NCBI RefSeq assembly: GCF_030012525.1
Contig: NZ_CP124855.1
Location: forward strand, 1,550,001-1,614,000
Reading direction: 5' to 3'
Length of the DNA stretch: 64,000 bases
Source: Chryseobacterium gotjawalense
GTDB lineage: Bacteria > Bacteroidota > Bacteroidia > Flavobacteriales > Weeksellaceae
The notes beneath the pieces were generated by a model. That model searched no databases. It saw only the letters and a program-made list of their open reading frames with translations, and was not told the origin of the DNA. How positions within the stretch are numbered: the first letter of the stretch is position 1; every line of letters begins with the position of its first letter. Shown here piece after piece: positions 53,701-62,303 of this stretch. A program made the position numbers and the translations under genes.

Positions 53701-55390
53701 AAGTGATGGCACCACAGCCGCCCGTTAAAGTAACGGTATAAGAAAATGACCCTGAAACTGTTGGCGTCCCACTGATGGTAACCACGTTGGCTGACCAGCT
53801 TCCGGTCACTCCCGCTGGAAGTCCGGTCACTGTCGCTCCCGTAGCTCCTGTTGTAGCATAAGCAATTGGGGTAATTGCAGTACTGATACATTTCGCTTGG
53901 CTGTTTGTTCCCGCAGCTGAGGTTAACTCAACCGTATTATTAGCCGTTACTGTAATCAATGCTGTATTGGAGGTTACCGATCCACAACTGCCTCTCACTG
54001 TTACATAATAATACATGATTCCTGCTGTTGCAGTGGACGGAGTATAAGAGGAAGAAGTTGCGCCACTGATTGCCGTTCCACCTGTATTACTGTTCGTGGT
54101 ATTACTGTACCATTGGTATCCGGTGAAACCTTTTCCTGCAACCGACATTGCGATGGCCGCATTATTCTGACAATATGAAGCTGCGAGTGGATGGGTGTTG
54201 ATTATTGCGGTTGACGCATTTACAGTAACTTGCGCCGTGTTTGACGCTACTACTCCGCATCCTGCCGCTACCACCACATAGTAATACACCGTCCCCGCCG
54301 TATTGGTCGGCGGTGTATAACTTGAACCAGTAGCTCCGTTAATAGGTGCCCCTCCTGTATTATTATTAGCGGAATTGCTGTACCACTGGTAAGTAAGTGT
54401 TCCTGTACCGGAAGCTACAACAGATAAAGCTGTTGCCACATCATTTTGACAATAGGTGGTGGAAGGAGCTGGCCTAGATGTAAAAGTAGGACCATTTACA
54501 GAAACCGTAACAAAATCTTGAAAAGTTTTAGTTGTTTTCTTATCAACCTGTACCTCAAAACTGAAGGTAAAGACATAATCGCCCGCAGCAGTAAACAAAG
54601 TAGCTGGTACTGTAGTAGAAAAAGGAAAGGTACTGTCACTACTGGTTACGACAAATGTTCCTACTCCAGTGGGCTTAGCGGTAAGCTCCCACTTAATATT
54701 TGATGCTACTTGTAGACCTAGTTTACGGCCAGTAAGGCCCACAGATGAGGTACCGGCGCAAAATAATGTAGGACCTGCAATCGTAAATGCAGTACCATCC
54801 GCCGCGGCCTGATTGATTGTAGAAAAAGTCCCATCACCCTGACCATTTCCTTGACAAGCAGAAAAAGTTGCAAGACCAATTTTTACTCGCGTATTGCCAT
54901 TACACCCTCCTGTGGTTTGAATACCTTTTGTTGCTTGATCAATATTTATAAATATATTAGATTCGGCAGGCAAATAAAGTGTGTTACCAACTGTTAAGGT
55001 AACGGTACCATTTTCAATAAACAAAATGGGATCAGTTTCAGTTCCGAAAGTCTTAATAGTAAAATCTCGGGTGACATTCAACTTGCCTTTGACATACAGG
55101 TTTCCAATGATTACAGATGCAATGTCTGTATTTATTTCAGCACCTGCTAAGATCGTTACCGTTCTGGCTGTATTGTCAGGGTAAGCAGTTGTATCATGCC
55201 ATTGCCCATCCGACTGATATATTTGCCAGACACTACTTGTCCAGTTTTGCGGCCAGGTAATTCCGCTGGGGCGGGTTTGAAAATCCCCTACATTCTGGGC
55301 ATGGCTAAAAATAGAAGCCAGCAGAAATAAAAAGGTAAATAAAAAATTCTTATTAAAAGAAATAAAAAAAATATTGGTAGTTGTCATCAT
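50738..55390 (-). CDS. T9SS type A sorting-domain protein with Ig-like tandem repeats (array member 4, 1550 aa)
   Basis: The signal peptide ends FSHAQ and is followed by NVGDFQTRPSG, an opening shared with array member 2. Residues about 300-480 hold two Ig-like units (TYCQNDVA, YQWYSN, GATGSSYTP). Residues about 480-917 hold five putative Ig/cadherin-like units (TTGATG, GLPAGV, ISGTPTVSG, TLTGGCG). A CNCTVQSGG segment leads into the shared C-terminal module (50738 to about 52156) and the T9SS type A domain (IEVYDAAGRLIYRV to NGVYILKI and RKIVR). An IS is inserted immediately after the stop codon, so the natural terminator is displaced by 1.6 kb. It is probably a surface adhesin. Confidence 0.92.
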   Translation of the reverse strand: MMTTTNIFFISFNKNFLFTFLFLLASIFSHAQNVGDFQTRPSGITWPQNWTSSVWQIYQSDGQWHDTTAYPDNTARTVTILAGAEINTDIASVIIGNLYVKGKLNVTRDFTIKTFGTETDPILFIENGTVTLTVGNTLYLPAESNIFINIDQATKGIQTTGGCNGNTRVKIGLATFSACQGNGQGDGTFSTINQAAADGTAFTIAGPTLFCAGTSSVGLTGRKLGLQVASNIKWELTAKPTGVGTFVVTSSDSTFPFSTTVPATLFTAAGDYVFTFSFEVQVDKKTTKTFQDFVTVSVNGPTFTSRPAPSTTYCQNDVATALSVVASGTGTLTYQWYSNSANNNTGGAPINGATGSSYTPPTNTAGTVYYYVVVAAGCGVVASNTAQVTVNASTAIINTHPLAASYCQNNAAIAMSVAGKGFTGYQWYSNTTNSNTGGTAISGATSSSYTPSTATAGIMYYYVTVRGSCGSVTSNTALITVTANNTVELTSAAGTNSQAKCISTAITPIAYATTGATGATVTGLPAGVTGSWSANVVTISGTPTVSGSFSYTVTLTGGCGAITSTGTITVTVNNTVTLTSVAGTNSQTKCLSTAITPITYATTGATGATVTGLPAGVTGSWAANVVTISGTPTVSGPFSYTVTLTGGCVAITATGTITVTAANTSGVPSSSPTVCINTAIPNVTIMTTGATGIGSATGLPIGVSANWSGNVITISGTPTASGTFSYSIPLTGGCGSVTATGTITVTATNTAGVASSTPTLCINTALINITHSTTGATGISNSGVSGANGLPAGVSATWSANVISISGTPTASGTFNYSITLTGGCGLVSATGTITVFAGNTVGAVSSYPSLCLGNSLTITHATTGSTGLGTVTGLPIGVNASWSGNVLTISGTPTSSGTFNYSIALTGGCGTANATGTITVNALPTASVTGNNQICKNTDAVFNLTGTPGATVMYNINGGGNSSVVLAGGTALVTVPLATVNQTLNIVSVSNGTCINSTGSSATVKVGEDSVYTGTVPTGSWSRGLPNDDGLNAVIAGNYNTSEGDIKACNCTVQSGGVLAISAGTFAEFENNITNNGTLTVESDGNLIQVNKNAVNSGNIVVKRDIKFSAGRQQYNYLISPVKNMGLKDIYKDEKGNPVAVPFVLYHNEADNKFYNSSGAYIPGRALAVKEATGVFAPSTMTAIFTGEPMNGDLLYNLVNSSTTNTNRGYNLIGNPYPSNLDLAAFYRDNSDGLSPTFNLWDSTANTRTTQEGDNYGGQAYSQWNAATPPGSGSGVNAKGDVATAKIPTKYVKVGQGFMAKSLVSTKKVTFTNTMRSTGAAEGFFGKEAVSFDRYWLNLTSPANITSQIAVVYFPGGNDAYTLEDSNSLLGTDAIYSLVENQPVSINGKSSFRNTDVVLLGTNHFANGNYTIALGNQKDGVFANGQNIYLKDKQTGVITNLSEGNYTFASNAGESTGRFEIIYQPGAVLATDAATKEELVIYRDNSDFVVKAQTKQITAIEVYDAAGRLIYRVQPNSKTAVIAADRLVNGVYILKISQNGQLTSRKIVR
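52640..53951 (-). repeat. Five Ig-like repeat units in array member 4; the two 5' units are exact 267-bp repeats
   Basis: The landmark GTAATC begins at 53418, 53685 and 53952, so two units (53418-53684 and 53685-53951) have exactly 267 bases and are nearly identical. Three more divergent units of about 80 residues follow down to about 52640. Each carries the GLPxGV and ISGTPT landmarks. Confidence 0.82.
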
Positions 55391-55397
55391 TTTGTAT

Positions 55398-55580
55398 TTA
55401 GATAATTACATTTACATCAGACCCCTTGCTTCCATTGCACAATTGCCATATGGTATCATCATCCTGGTCGGCAGTTGCTTTAGTTCTAAAATCACCAATA
55501 GCCTGTGCCAGTGCAAAATGCGAGAAAAAGAAAAAGAACAGAAGAAACCCTGTTTTTCTTAAAAAGTTAATTTTTTTCAT
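55398..55580 (-). pseudogene. Truncated head of an array-type secreted protein
   Basis: This 60-codon frame has a signal peptide (FLLFFFFFSHFALAQ) followed by AIGDFRTKATADQDDD and WQLCNGS, the same opening as array members 2 and 4. It stops after 60 residues, seven bases before the start of array member 4, with no module or sorting domain. It is best explained as the 5' remnant of a sixth array gene. It could still be translated and exported as a short peptide. Confidence 0.65.
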
Positions 55581-55733
55581 TTGTGTTTGTGTTTATATTT
55601 ATGCTAATCAGAAATTAAAACAAGAGATATGCAAGGCTCTAAAGAACCCCGGTTCGGTTACATCATGTACATTTCGCGCACAGCAAAAGACACCCGCTAT
55701 GTCGAACACAGGGGATTGCGATGATTCTACACT

Positions 55734-55862
55734 TCAGGGAGTTATTGAAAATTCGCGGCGGAAAAAAGGTTTGAGCAATTGGCAGGATGGCCAGCATCCG
55801 GACCATTCATAGCACCCAGCAGAATGCCTACCCGTTGAGGGAAAGTAATTTTTTTTCATCAT
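55734..55862 (-). other. Second orphan array-type leader with a 42-codon frame
   Basis: Two adjacent ATGs at 55862 and 55859 follow the leader ACACACACACAA, as before several array genes, and begin MMKKNYFPSTG. The frame stops after 42 codons at 55734 without a signal peptide. The sequence is Cys- and Trp-containing and matches nothing I know. It may be a decayed array gene start. Confidence 0.3.
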
Positions 55863-56580
55863 TTGTGTGTGTGTTAAGTGTAATCTATTTTCTTACACTT
55901 CATTTTTTTAACCAGTCATGATTACCGTGACCCATTATCTTAAACTGAAAAAGAAATTAAAAAAGTGCTTTTATGACTTGATCATCCTGTAAAACGGATT
56001 GCCTTCATCAAAAATTACGGCGTCATGCAGTGATAACAATATAAAACACTTCTTCAACCCTTCATTTCCAGACAACAAAGCTAATAATTATTTTGACATA
56101 ACGAATACATTATCTTTATTTTTTTAATGCAAATAAAAATCATTCAATGCCACATGAAATCATTTAACATAATATCTTAATAATATACAATACATTGATA
56201 CGGATTTCATAATACCTCACCGGGAGATGATGCACTTTGAATACCAACAAAACAGGCCGGTCCATCAGAAGAAACAAGACTTCGGACCTCCGTTTGCTTC
56301 CGCTTTTTCTCCTGCCTTCCTTCAGGATTTATTCGGGCTCTGTTCGGGACTTCTTCGGTAAATCCCTTTTTTTCCGAACCATTCCGCAACGAGTCCGCAA
56401 CCGTTCCGCAACAAAGACGTCTGAAAAAAGGGGATTTTTTATAGAAAAACATTCACTTCTTATCATAACATAAGAAAATTTAATTATTATTAAATCCCCA
56501 AAAACAAAAGAGAGAATCTCTATTGTTAATTTTAGATAAAATTTCTATCAGCTTTTTTATAGAATGAATTAAGTTTGAAT
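55863..56580. other. Intergenic region between array members 4 and 5 with phased TCCGCAAC repeats
   Basis: This is mostly very AT-rich. A GC-rich island spans about 56220-56420, and TCCGCAAC occurs there at 56383, 56394 and 56405, a spacing of exactly 11 bases, preceded by TCCGAACC at 56373. An 81-codon minus-strand frame through the island has no recognisable features. No gene is supported. Confidence 0.5.
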
Positions 56581-56613
56581 CTAAAAATCTCCAACTCTTA
56601 TAAAGTTGGAGAT
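56581..56613 (-). terminator. Rho-independent terminator after array member 5
   Basis: ATCTCCAACT (56587-56596) pairs perfectly with AGTTGGAGAT (56604-56613) around seven bases. On the minus strand a run of five T follows. It lies 27 bases beyond the stop of the gene at 56640. Confidence 0.85.
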
Positions 56614-56639
56614 GGGGTAATTCAAATATTCAGGGGTCA

Positions 56640-59600
56640 TTATCTCACGATTTTCTTCACCGTCAACTGTTCTTTTTGATGGATCTTTAAAATATAAAGA
56701 CCCTGAACAAAATAGTGGCCCGGGATGACAACTCTGGTATATTCCGGTTGTATTTTATAGACAAGTCTGCCAACGGCATCATAAACCTCAACCTGTGTTA
56801 TTTTCTCAGTTTGGGCTCTGATGACAAAATCCCCGGCATCCTGGTACACCAGTATTCCCTCTTTTACTTTACGGTCGGTTACCAAAATGATTTCCGGCTG
56901 ATAAACAATTTCAAATCTACCTGTTGTTTCGCCGGCATCAGCTGCAAAAGAATAACTGCCCTGACTCAGACTGGTAATGATAACGGTTTTCCTGTCTTTC
57001 AGGTAGATATTTTGGCCGTCTTCAAAGATTCCTTCTGCCTTATCCAGTGCGATGGTATAATTTCCCGCTGCGAAATGCGCAGTTCCCAATTCTACAGCAT
57101 CCGTATTCATAAAACCGCTCTTTCCGTTGACAGACAGCTTTTCTCCTTCTACACAACTGTACAGCGCATCAGAACCGCCCATAGAACGGCTGTCTTCTTC
57201 GGTAAACCCATCGGTGCCTTTTTCAGAATAAACGATCGCGATATTGGATGCGATATTTTGGGGGCTGATCATATTGAGCCAGAAGCGATCCACTGCTTTC
57301 TCAGAATTCCCACCCGCCCCTTTACCAAAATAAGCCTGAGAAGAACCGGACGATCTGGTGCTGTTACTGAATATAATATTCTGACTCGATGCAGCAGTCA
57401 GCTTAGCCATAAAACCTTGCCCCACACTTACATACCGTGATGGAGTTTTCAATACCGATGTTCCTGCATCTCCACTTGCTTTCACAGGAGTCCCTACTCC
57501 TGCGGGCGTTGCGGCATTGAACTGTGCATAAGCCTGTCCGCCGTATGAATCCCCAAACTGCGCGGTTTGAAGATTGGCATTATGATCCCATAAATAAAAA
57601 GTGGAGCTTAGTTTTCCGGAAGCCACATTATTCTGATAAAACTGAACAAGATCCATATTGGAAGAATAGGGATTCCCAATCAAATTATATCCCCGCTGAA
57701 TATTGGCAGGATACGAATTGACCAAGGTATAAATGAAAGTTCCGTTGGTTGGCCTGCCTTCAAAAACGGCGGTGATCTGGGCCGGCGCAAAACCAATTGC
57801 CGGTTCTTTTACCGCCAGAGCCCGACCCTTGATATACGCTCCGGAAGAATTCAGAAAAGTATTGGTTCCCTCGTTGTGATAGAGGACAAATGGGGCGGTG
57901 ACCGGCAGATGATTCTCGTCCCGTGCATTTTTATAAAGGTCTTTCATGTTAAAACCTTCGGCCGGGGAATGGAGGTAATTGTACTGCTGCCGCCCGGCAG
58001 AAAGGGTAATAAGCTGTTCGGCTTTAAAATTTCCCGCTCCCGAATTGGTATCGCTTTCATTGACCTGAATCAGATTCCCCTTATTCTGAACAATCACACT
58101 GCCGTCATTCACCATGAAATCAGAAATCTTCACTTCGGTACCTGCCGCAACGGTGAGGGTCGCCTTTTTACCGATCTCACACTGACAGACTTTAAAACCG
58201 CCAAAGTCTGCTGTATTGTAATCTGCTTGAATAATGGCCTTATCGGAAGTTTGTGGCGCAGAGGGAAACCATGCTCCATTCCATATTTTAGGAACCAAAC
58301 CGGTACTCGTAATGCGTACATCATCTAAAATCCAGGATTCATTCAGCGCATTATCCTGCGCAGAAATTCTTAGTTTGAGCTTCGCAACCGCAGGAAGACC
58401 GGTAATAGATATTGCGCTGTAGCGATTTTTAGCGGTAGAACTGAAATAGGTTAAATGATTATCTGCTGTATACGCACGGGTTCCCGTCGCAGTTCCGGCA
58501 CTTCCAAAACTCCACGCCAGATTCATTTCTCCGGACACCACTTTGGCCTGCGGATACCACGTAGCACCTCCGTCCGGACTGACCTCCACCAGTACATAAT
58601 CCAGTTTATCCGCATGAATGGCGGTACTGGTGTTGGAAGCATCTAAATCATCCATCCCATTACCGGTGCTTCCCAGGGAAAAGCCGGCAATCTTAAACGA
58701 AAGATTGATATGGTCGTAAATGGAAGTATCTACCTCATCAAAAATGAAAGTAACACCGGACGGAATTTCGGCTAAGGGATCTGCGCCCTGAATCCGGTAG
58801 CCTCTTGCCCCCTCCGAATAGAGATTATTGGCTTTAGGAAAACTGTTGCTGCCACTGTTTCCACTGGAAAATCCCGTATTCGGTCCCGGTGCAATGGTGC
58901 CAAAGTGGGTGAGCGTGTAATTCATTGCAGGACTCGCAGGCACCGTTTCAAAATTCTGCCGTGCGATGATGATTTCTCCCACAGAGGAACAGTAGGTCGC
59001 TGCCCCTCTCACCGCAAATACGTAAGGATTGTCTTTTGGATCGTTGTTGGTAACAGACAGGGTCGCGTTTTTCGCACCAATTGCGGTAGGTGCAAATTTA
59101 ATTTCAAAGGTTGCCGTTCCATTTTGATTCAGGACCGTTCCTGCTGCGGGACCATTCAAAACAGAAAAAGAAGAAGCATCTGGGCCGGAAAGAGTGATGG
59201 CTCCGATGGTAAGGGGATAACCACCCAGGTTTTTAATTTCGAAAGCCTTGGTTTGGGAGTCACCTAAATTCTGGCTGGCAAACAGGGTATTGTTTAGACC
59301 ATTCGGACTCATACTTCCATTCGCAATAGAACTTCCGTTTCCGGTAACTTTCATATCGGAAACTCCCGCAACAACCTGTCCTCTGAGCATTACTACTTTA
59401 GTCGCAGCATTGGAGGAAGTTAATCTAACGGTTCCAGCATAAGAGCCAACCTCCAAACCATCTTTAAGGCGGACATGAATTGTTTTATTCGTGACCGCAC
59501 CGGCCAAAGATTTAGAAAATACGATGCTGGAAAAAGGAGCTGCATTTCCCCCGTCATAAGTCTGGTTGGTGGAGATTTCCCAATCTGAGGAAGCCTCCGC

Positions 59601-61598
59601 TCTAATATCTTCTCCTAAATTCACACCGTTCACTACAAAATTCTGAGTGACAGAAGGCCCCTGACCAAAAGGATACGAAAATCCGGAAAGGGCGGTTTTA
59701 CCGAGGGTAATGGCAGGTTGAGAAACAATCGCTTTTACATCAAATGAATACACCGGAGTATCAGCATCGTTGCTGCCAATCATGACTGTTTCAGTATAAG
59801 TTCCGGGAACAGCATTATTAAATTTGATTTTGAAAATCTGGTTGGAAAAGCCGGGGATCGGGTTGACAGCAGGTTGCGCAGAAACGGTAAATCCTTTCGA
59901 ACCATCCAGCAACACCACTGCGGGATCATCCAATACCAAATCTGCGGAGCCGACATTATGCAGCGTAAAAGTTTTCACGACCTCCGTACCGGAAAGAATT
60001 GCGGTGCCGAAATCGGTTCCGTCCACTGCCGAGGGACTTGTATCTCCATCGGTAATGGTCACGCCATTCCCCTGAATACTGATCCTGGGTTTGGGTGTTC
60101 CGGTGAAGCAGATCCAGGAAAGATCGTCAATAACAACTTGCTCATTTTTACTGTTTCTAATTTCTATAGTAATACTTCCGGCAATATTGAGATTATTAAT
60201 TGTAAAAGTTTGTACATCGGCATTATCCCAGGCAACAGAACTTCCTACGGATACACCATTGATTAAAAGTTCAACCTGCCTGTTTCCAGCCCCCGTAAAT
60301 CCTTTTTTTAAACTGCATGTGAAACTTGAAATGCCATTATTAATGGAGGATGAAATTATTTTACTGTTTGTAGTATGCAACATGATTCCTTTCCCATTTA
60401 TTCCGAAATCTCCTTCGTCTCTTGCTTTGGTATAAGTCCAGACAATCGAGTTATTCCCCACGAATGAGCCATCGGTATAAGACGCTTTAGCATTTGATTT
60501 GGAAAAATCCTCTGAAAAATTGCATGGCGGAGCAAGCGTAGCACAACTCGTTTTCGGCTCACCAACTAATTTGTAATCAATCGCAGTTCCAGAATTGGTG
60601 TAGGACCAGATTTTAAAAAAGTAAGCCGTATTGGGAGAAAGTCCGGAGGCAGTAAAAGTCTGCGTTCCCTGCAAAACATTCTGTGTATTTGTACCGTTGG
60701 CAGCTGCTGTTCCATCTTGCGGATCTGCAATGTCAGTATAAGAAGTACTGCTCCACCGGATCAGATACCCGTCCGGAGGAGTGGTTCCTGCTGCATCTGT
60801 CCAGGAAAGGGGAATCGTAGAATGGGTAGTAACGCCGCAGGAGAAGTTGATGGGAAAATTAGTGGGCTCGGGTTGCGCCACACTGTTGACTGTCCATTCA
60901 ATTTTAACATCATCTATTGATAACCCATGATCATTTCCAATATGGTCAGGATCATCCCATTTGAGCAGAATATAAGAACCTGTGGGCAGCATTATAGAAG
61001 GAATTGAAATACTGTTTTTCACCACTCTGTTTGCAGCATTATTTCCGTCTAACACACCTGCTGTTCCGCCCGTGACCGGACTTGTAAAATCCAGATATGT
61101 GACAGCGGTCCAACCCTCATTTACGTTTGGCTGTAAATCAGAACTCAGTAAACTCGAAATCTTATAGTAGAAAGCAACCGTTTGAGCCTCTGCGGCAGAG
61201 TTCCTCCATTGTTCGCCGGTATAAGAAATTCTGATATCGGTGATGGCGTACGGTGAATTATTCTGCAACAAAGTTCCCCAAGCGAAATTTCCCGTGGTGC
61301 CAGATCCTAATGAACCTAAAGCCCTATCTGAATCACCTGATCCGTAGCTGTAAAGATTACCGCTGGTTGAGCTGCCTGTATTTGCAACAATTGTAGAACC
61401 CGTCCCTGTTCTTTGTGCGTACCAGTTCGGCAAAGTAGTATTATCTGTAAAATTTCCGGTACCTGTAGAAATTAATGTATTAAAATCCTGTTGATAAGAT
61501 CCTGTGGTTGACATTGATATCTGCCCACAGATTGCAGCTGAAAACAGCACAGCAAAGAGCACTATTATTCTATAAAAATAAAGTAAATATTTTTTCAT
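56640..61598 (-). CDS. T9SS type A sorting-domain protein with choice-of-anchor-D domains (array member 5, 1652 aa)
   Basis: After the signal peptide (FSAAICGQ) comes a beta-sandwich domain (SYQQDFNTLIST to WDDPDHIGNDHGLSIDDVKI, about 30-235), an FN3 domain (about 240-355) and another sandwich domain (NFSEDFSKSN). Two choice-of-anchor-D (ASPM/Hydin-like) domains are marked by HNVGSADLVLDDP and NLGGYPLTIG (about 535-640 and 765-870). A jelly-roll-like domain follows. The shared module covers 56640 to about 58100, with the T9SS type A end (VEVYDAVGRLVYKI to QGLYILKI and KKIVR). It is the member nearest the array start and the most divergent in the module. Confidence 0.92.
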   Translation of the reverse strand: MKKYLLYFYRIIVLFAVLFSAAICGQISMSTTGSYQQDFNTLISTGTGNFTDNTTLPNWYAQRTGTGSTIVANTGSSTSGNLYSYGSGDSDRALGSLGSGTTGNFAWGTLLQNNSPYAITDIRISYTGEQWRNSAAEAQTVAFYYKISSLLSSDLQPNVNEGWTAVTYLDFTSPVTGGTAGVLDGNNAANRVVKNSISIPSIMLPTGSYILLKWDDPDHIGNDHGLSIDDVKIEWTVNSVAQPEPTNFPINFSCGVTTHSTIPLSWTDAAGTTPPDGYLIRWSSTSYTDIADPQDGTAAANGTNTQNVLQGTQTFTASGLSPNTAYFFKIWSYTNSGTAIDYKLVGEPKTSCATLAPPCNFSEDFSKSNAKASYTDGSFVGNNSIVWTYTKARDEGDFGINGKGIMLHTTNSKIISSSINNGISSFTCSLKKGFTGAGNRQVELLINGVSVGSSVAWDNADVQTFTINNLNIAGSITIEIRNSKNEQVVIDDLSWICFTGTPKPRISIQGNGVTITDGDTSPSAVDGTDFGTAILSGTEVVKTFTLHNVGSADLVLDDPAVVLLDGSKGFTVSAQPAVNPIPGFSNQIFKIKFNNAVPGTYTETVMIGSNDADTPVYSFDVKAIVSQPAITLGKTALSGFSYPFGQGPSVTQNFVVNGVNLGEDIRAEASSDWEISTNQTYDGGNAAPFSSIVFSKSLAGAVTNKTIHVRLKDGLEVGSYAGTVRLTSSNAATKVVMLRGQVVAGVSDMKVTGNGSSIANGSMSPNGLNNTLFASQNLGDSQTKAFEIKNLGGYPLTIGAITLSGPDASSFSVLNGPAAGTVLNQNGTATFEIKFAPTAIGAKNATLSVTNNDPKDNPYVFAVRGAATYCSSVGEIIIARQNFETVPASPAMNYTLTHFGTIAPGPNTGFSSGNSGSNSFPKANNLYSEGARGYRIQGADPLAEIPSGVTFIFDEVDTSIYDHINLSFKIAGFSLGSTGNGMDDLDASNTSTAIHADKLDYVLVEVSPDGGATWYPQAKVVSGEMNLAWSFGSAGTATGTRAYTADNHLTYFSSTAKNRYSAISITGLPAVAKLKLRISAQDNALNESWILDDVRITSTGLVPKIWNGAWFPSAPQTSDKAIIQADYNTADFGGFKVCQCEIGKKATLTVAAGTEVKISDFMVNDGSVIVQNKGNLIQVNESDTNSGAGNFKAEQLITLSAGRQQYNYLHSPAEGFNMKDLYKNARDENHLPVTAPFVLYHNEGTNTFLNSSGAYIKGRALAVKEPAIGFAPAQITAVFEGRPTNGTFIYTLVNSYPANIQRGYNLIGNPYSSNMDLVQFYQNNVASGKLSSTFYLWDHNANLQTAQFGDSYGGQAYAQFNAATPAGVGTPVKASGDAGTSVLKTPSRYVSVGQGFMAKLTAASSQNIIFSNSTRSSGSSQAYFGKGAGGNSEKAVDRFWLNMISPQNIASNIAIVYSEKGTDGFTEEDSRSMGGSDALYSCVEGEKLSVNGKSGFMNTDAVELGTAHFAAGNYTIALDKAEGIFEDGQNIYLKDRKTVIITSLSQGSYSFAADAGETTGRFEIVYQPEIILVTDRKVKEGILVYQDAGDFVIRAQTEKITQVEVYDAVGRLVYKIQPEYTRVVIPGHYFVQGLYILKIHQKEQLTVKKIVR

Positions 61599-62279
61599 GG
61601 CTTTGTGTTTTGGAGTATAAAATTACTTCTTTTTCGAATACAAACCTGTATTTTCAAAAATTTACTAACAATCAAACCGCTACTGCTCAACAAGTTAATA
61701 CACAAAAACCCTTCCCTATCGCCACAAAGGATCTCCAACGGTGAAAATTTTCGATACCATGCACACATCAAACAACACAAATCTTTTTGAGGCACACATT
61801 CAACATTCACCACCCACTATTGACACCATTCACCGTTTACAATATACCATTGACCATTGACACCATTTCACCACTCCACAACCACTCCCTACCCACCACA
61901 GTCTATAGCCACAACCACCCCAACACCAGAAGCCAACCAGAAGCCAACCACTCCAAACTTGCCATTTCGCCTGCCAAAAGGGAACATTTCGGAAGATTGC
62001 GGAACATTTCGGAACATCATCAATTTTCTGAACCATCCACACTCTGCATTTGCCTCATATCGAAATACATTCTATTACCCCCAACCACCGCTAAAACAAG
62101 AAATATCAATTCACCATTGACCCCATTCACCATTCACACGACTCACTATCGACCCCATTCACAATTCACCATTGACACCATTGACACCATTCACAATTCA
62201 CCATTGACTCCATTCACCATCTCACATCCAGCATCAAACACCCAGCATCCGACATCCCCCCCATCTCAGAAAATTCCCT
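61599..62279. other. Repeat-rich intergenic region before lplA, no gene recognised
   Basis: From about 61790 to 62225 the sequence is a degenerate low-complexity array of CACCATTGAC and CACCATTCAC words. At 61981-62014 a 14-base word (GGAACATTTCGGAA) is repeated exactly with a 20-base period. Long plus-strand frames here encode only His/Pro/Thr-rich low-complexity sequence and are rejected. The part next to array member 5 (61599-61700) should hold its promoter. Confidence 0.6.
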
Positions 62280-62287
62280 TAATTTTG
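62280..62287 (+). promoter_or_regulatory. Candidate -7 promoter element (TAATTTTG) of lplA
   Basis: TAATTTTG matches TAnnTTTG and is followed by C. It ends 16 bases before the lplA start codon. No clear TTG is present at -33. Confidence 0.5.
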
Positions 62288-62303
62288 CACCAAAGAAAAA
62301 AAC

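Noticed and set aside
56207-56452. An 81-codon minus-strand frame through the GC-rich island
   Set aside because: The frame follows from phased TTGCGGA repeats and lacks any protein feature.
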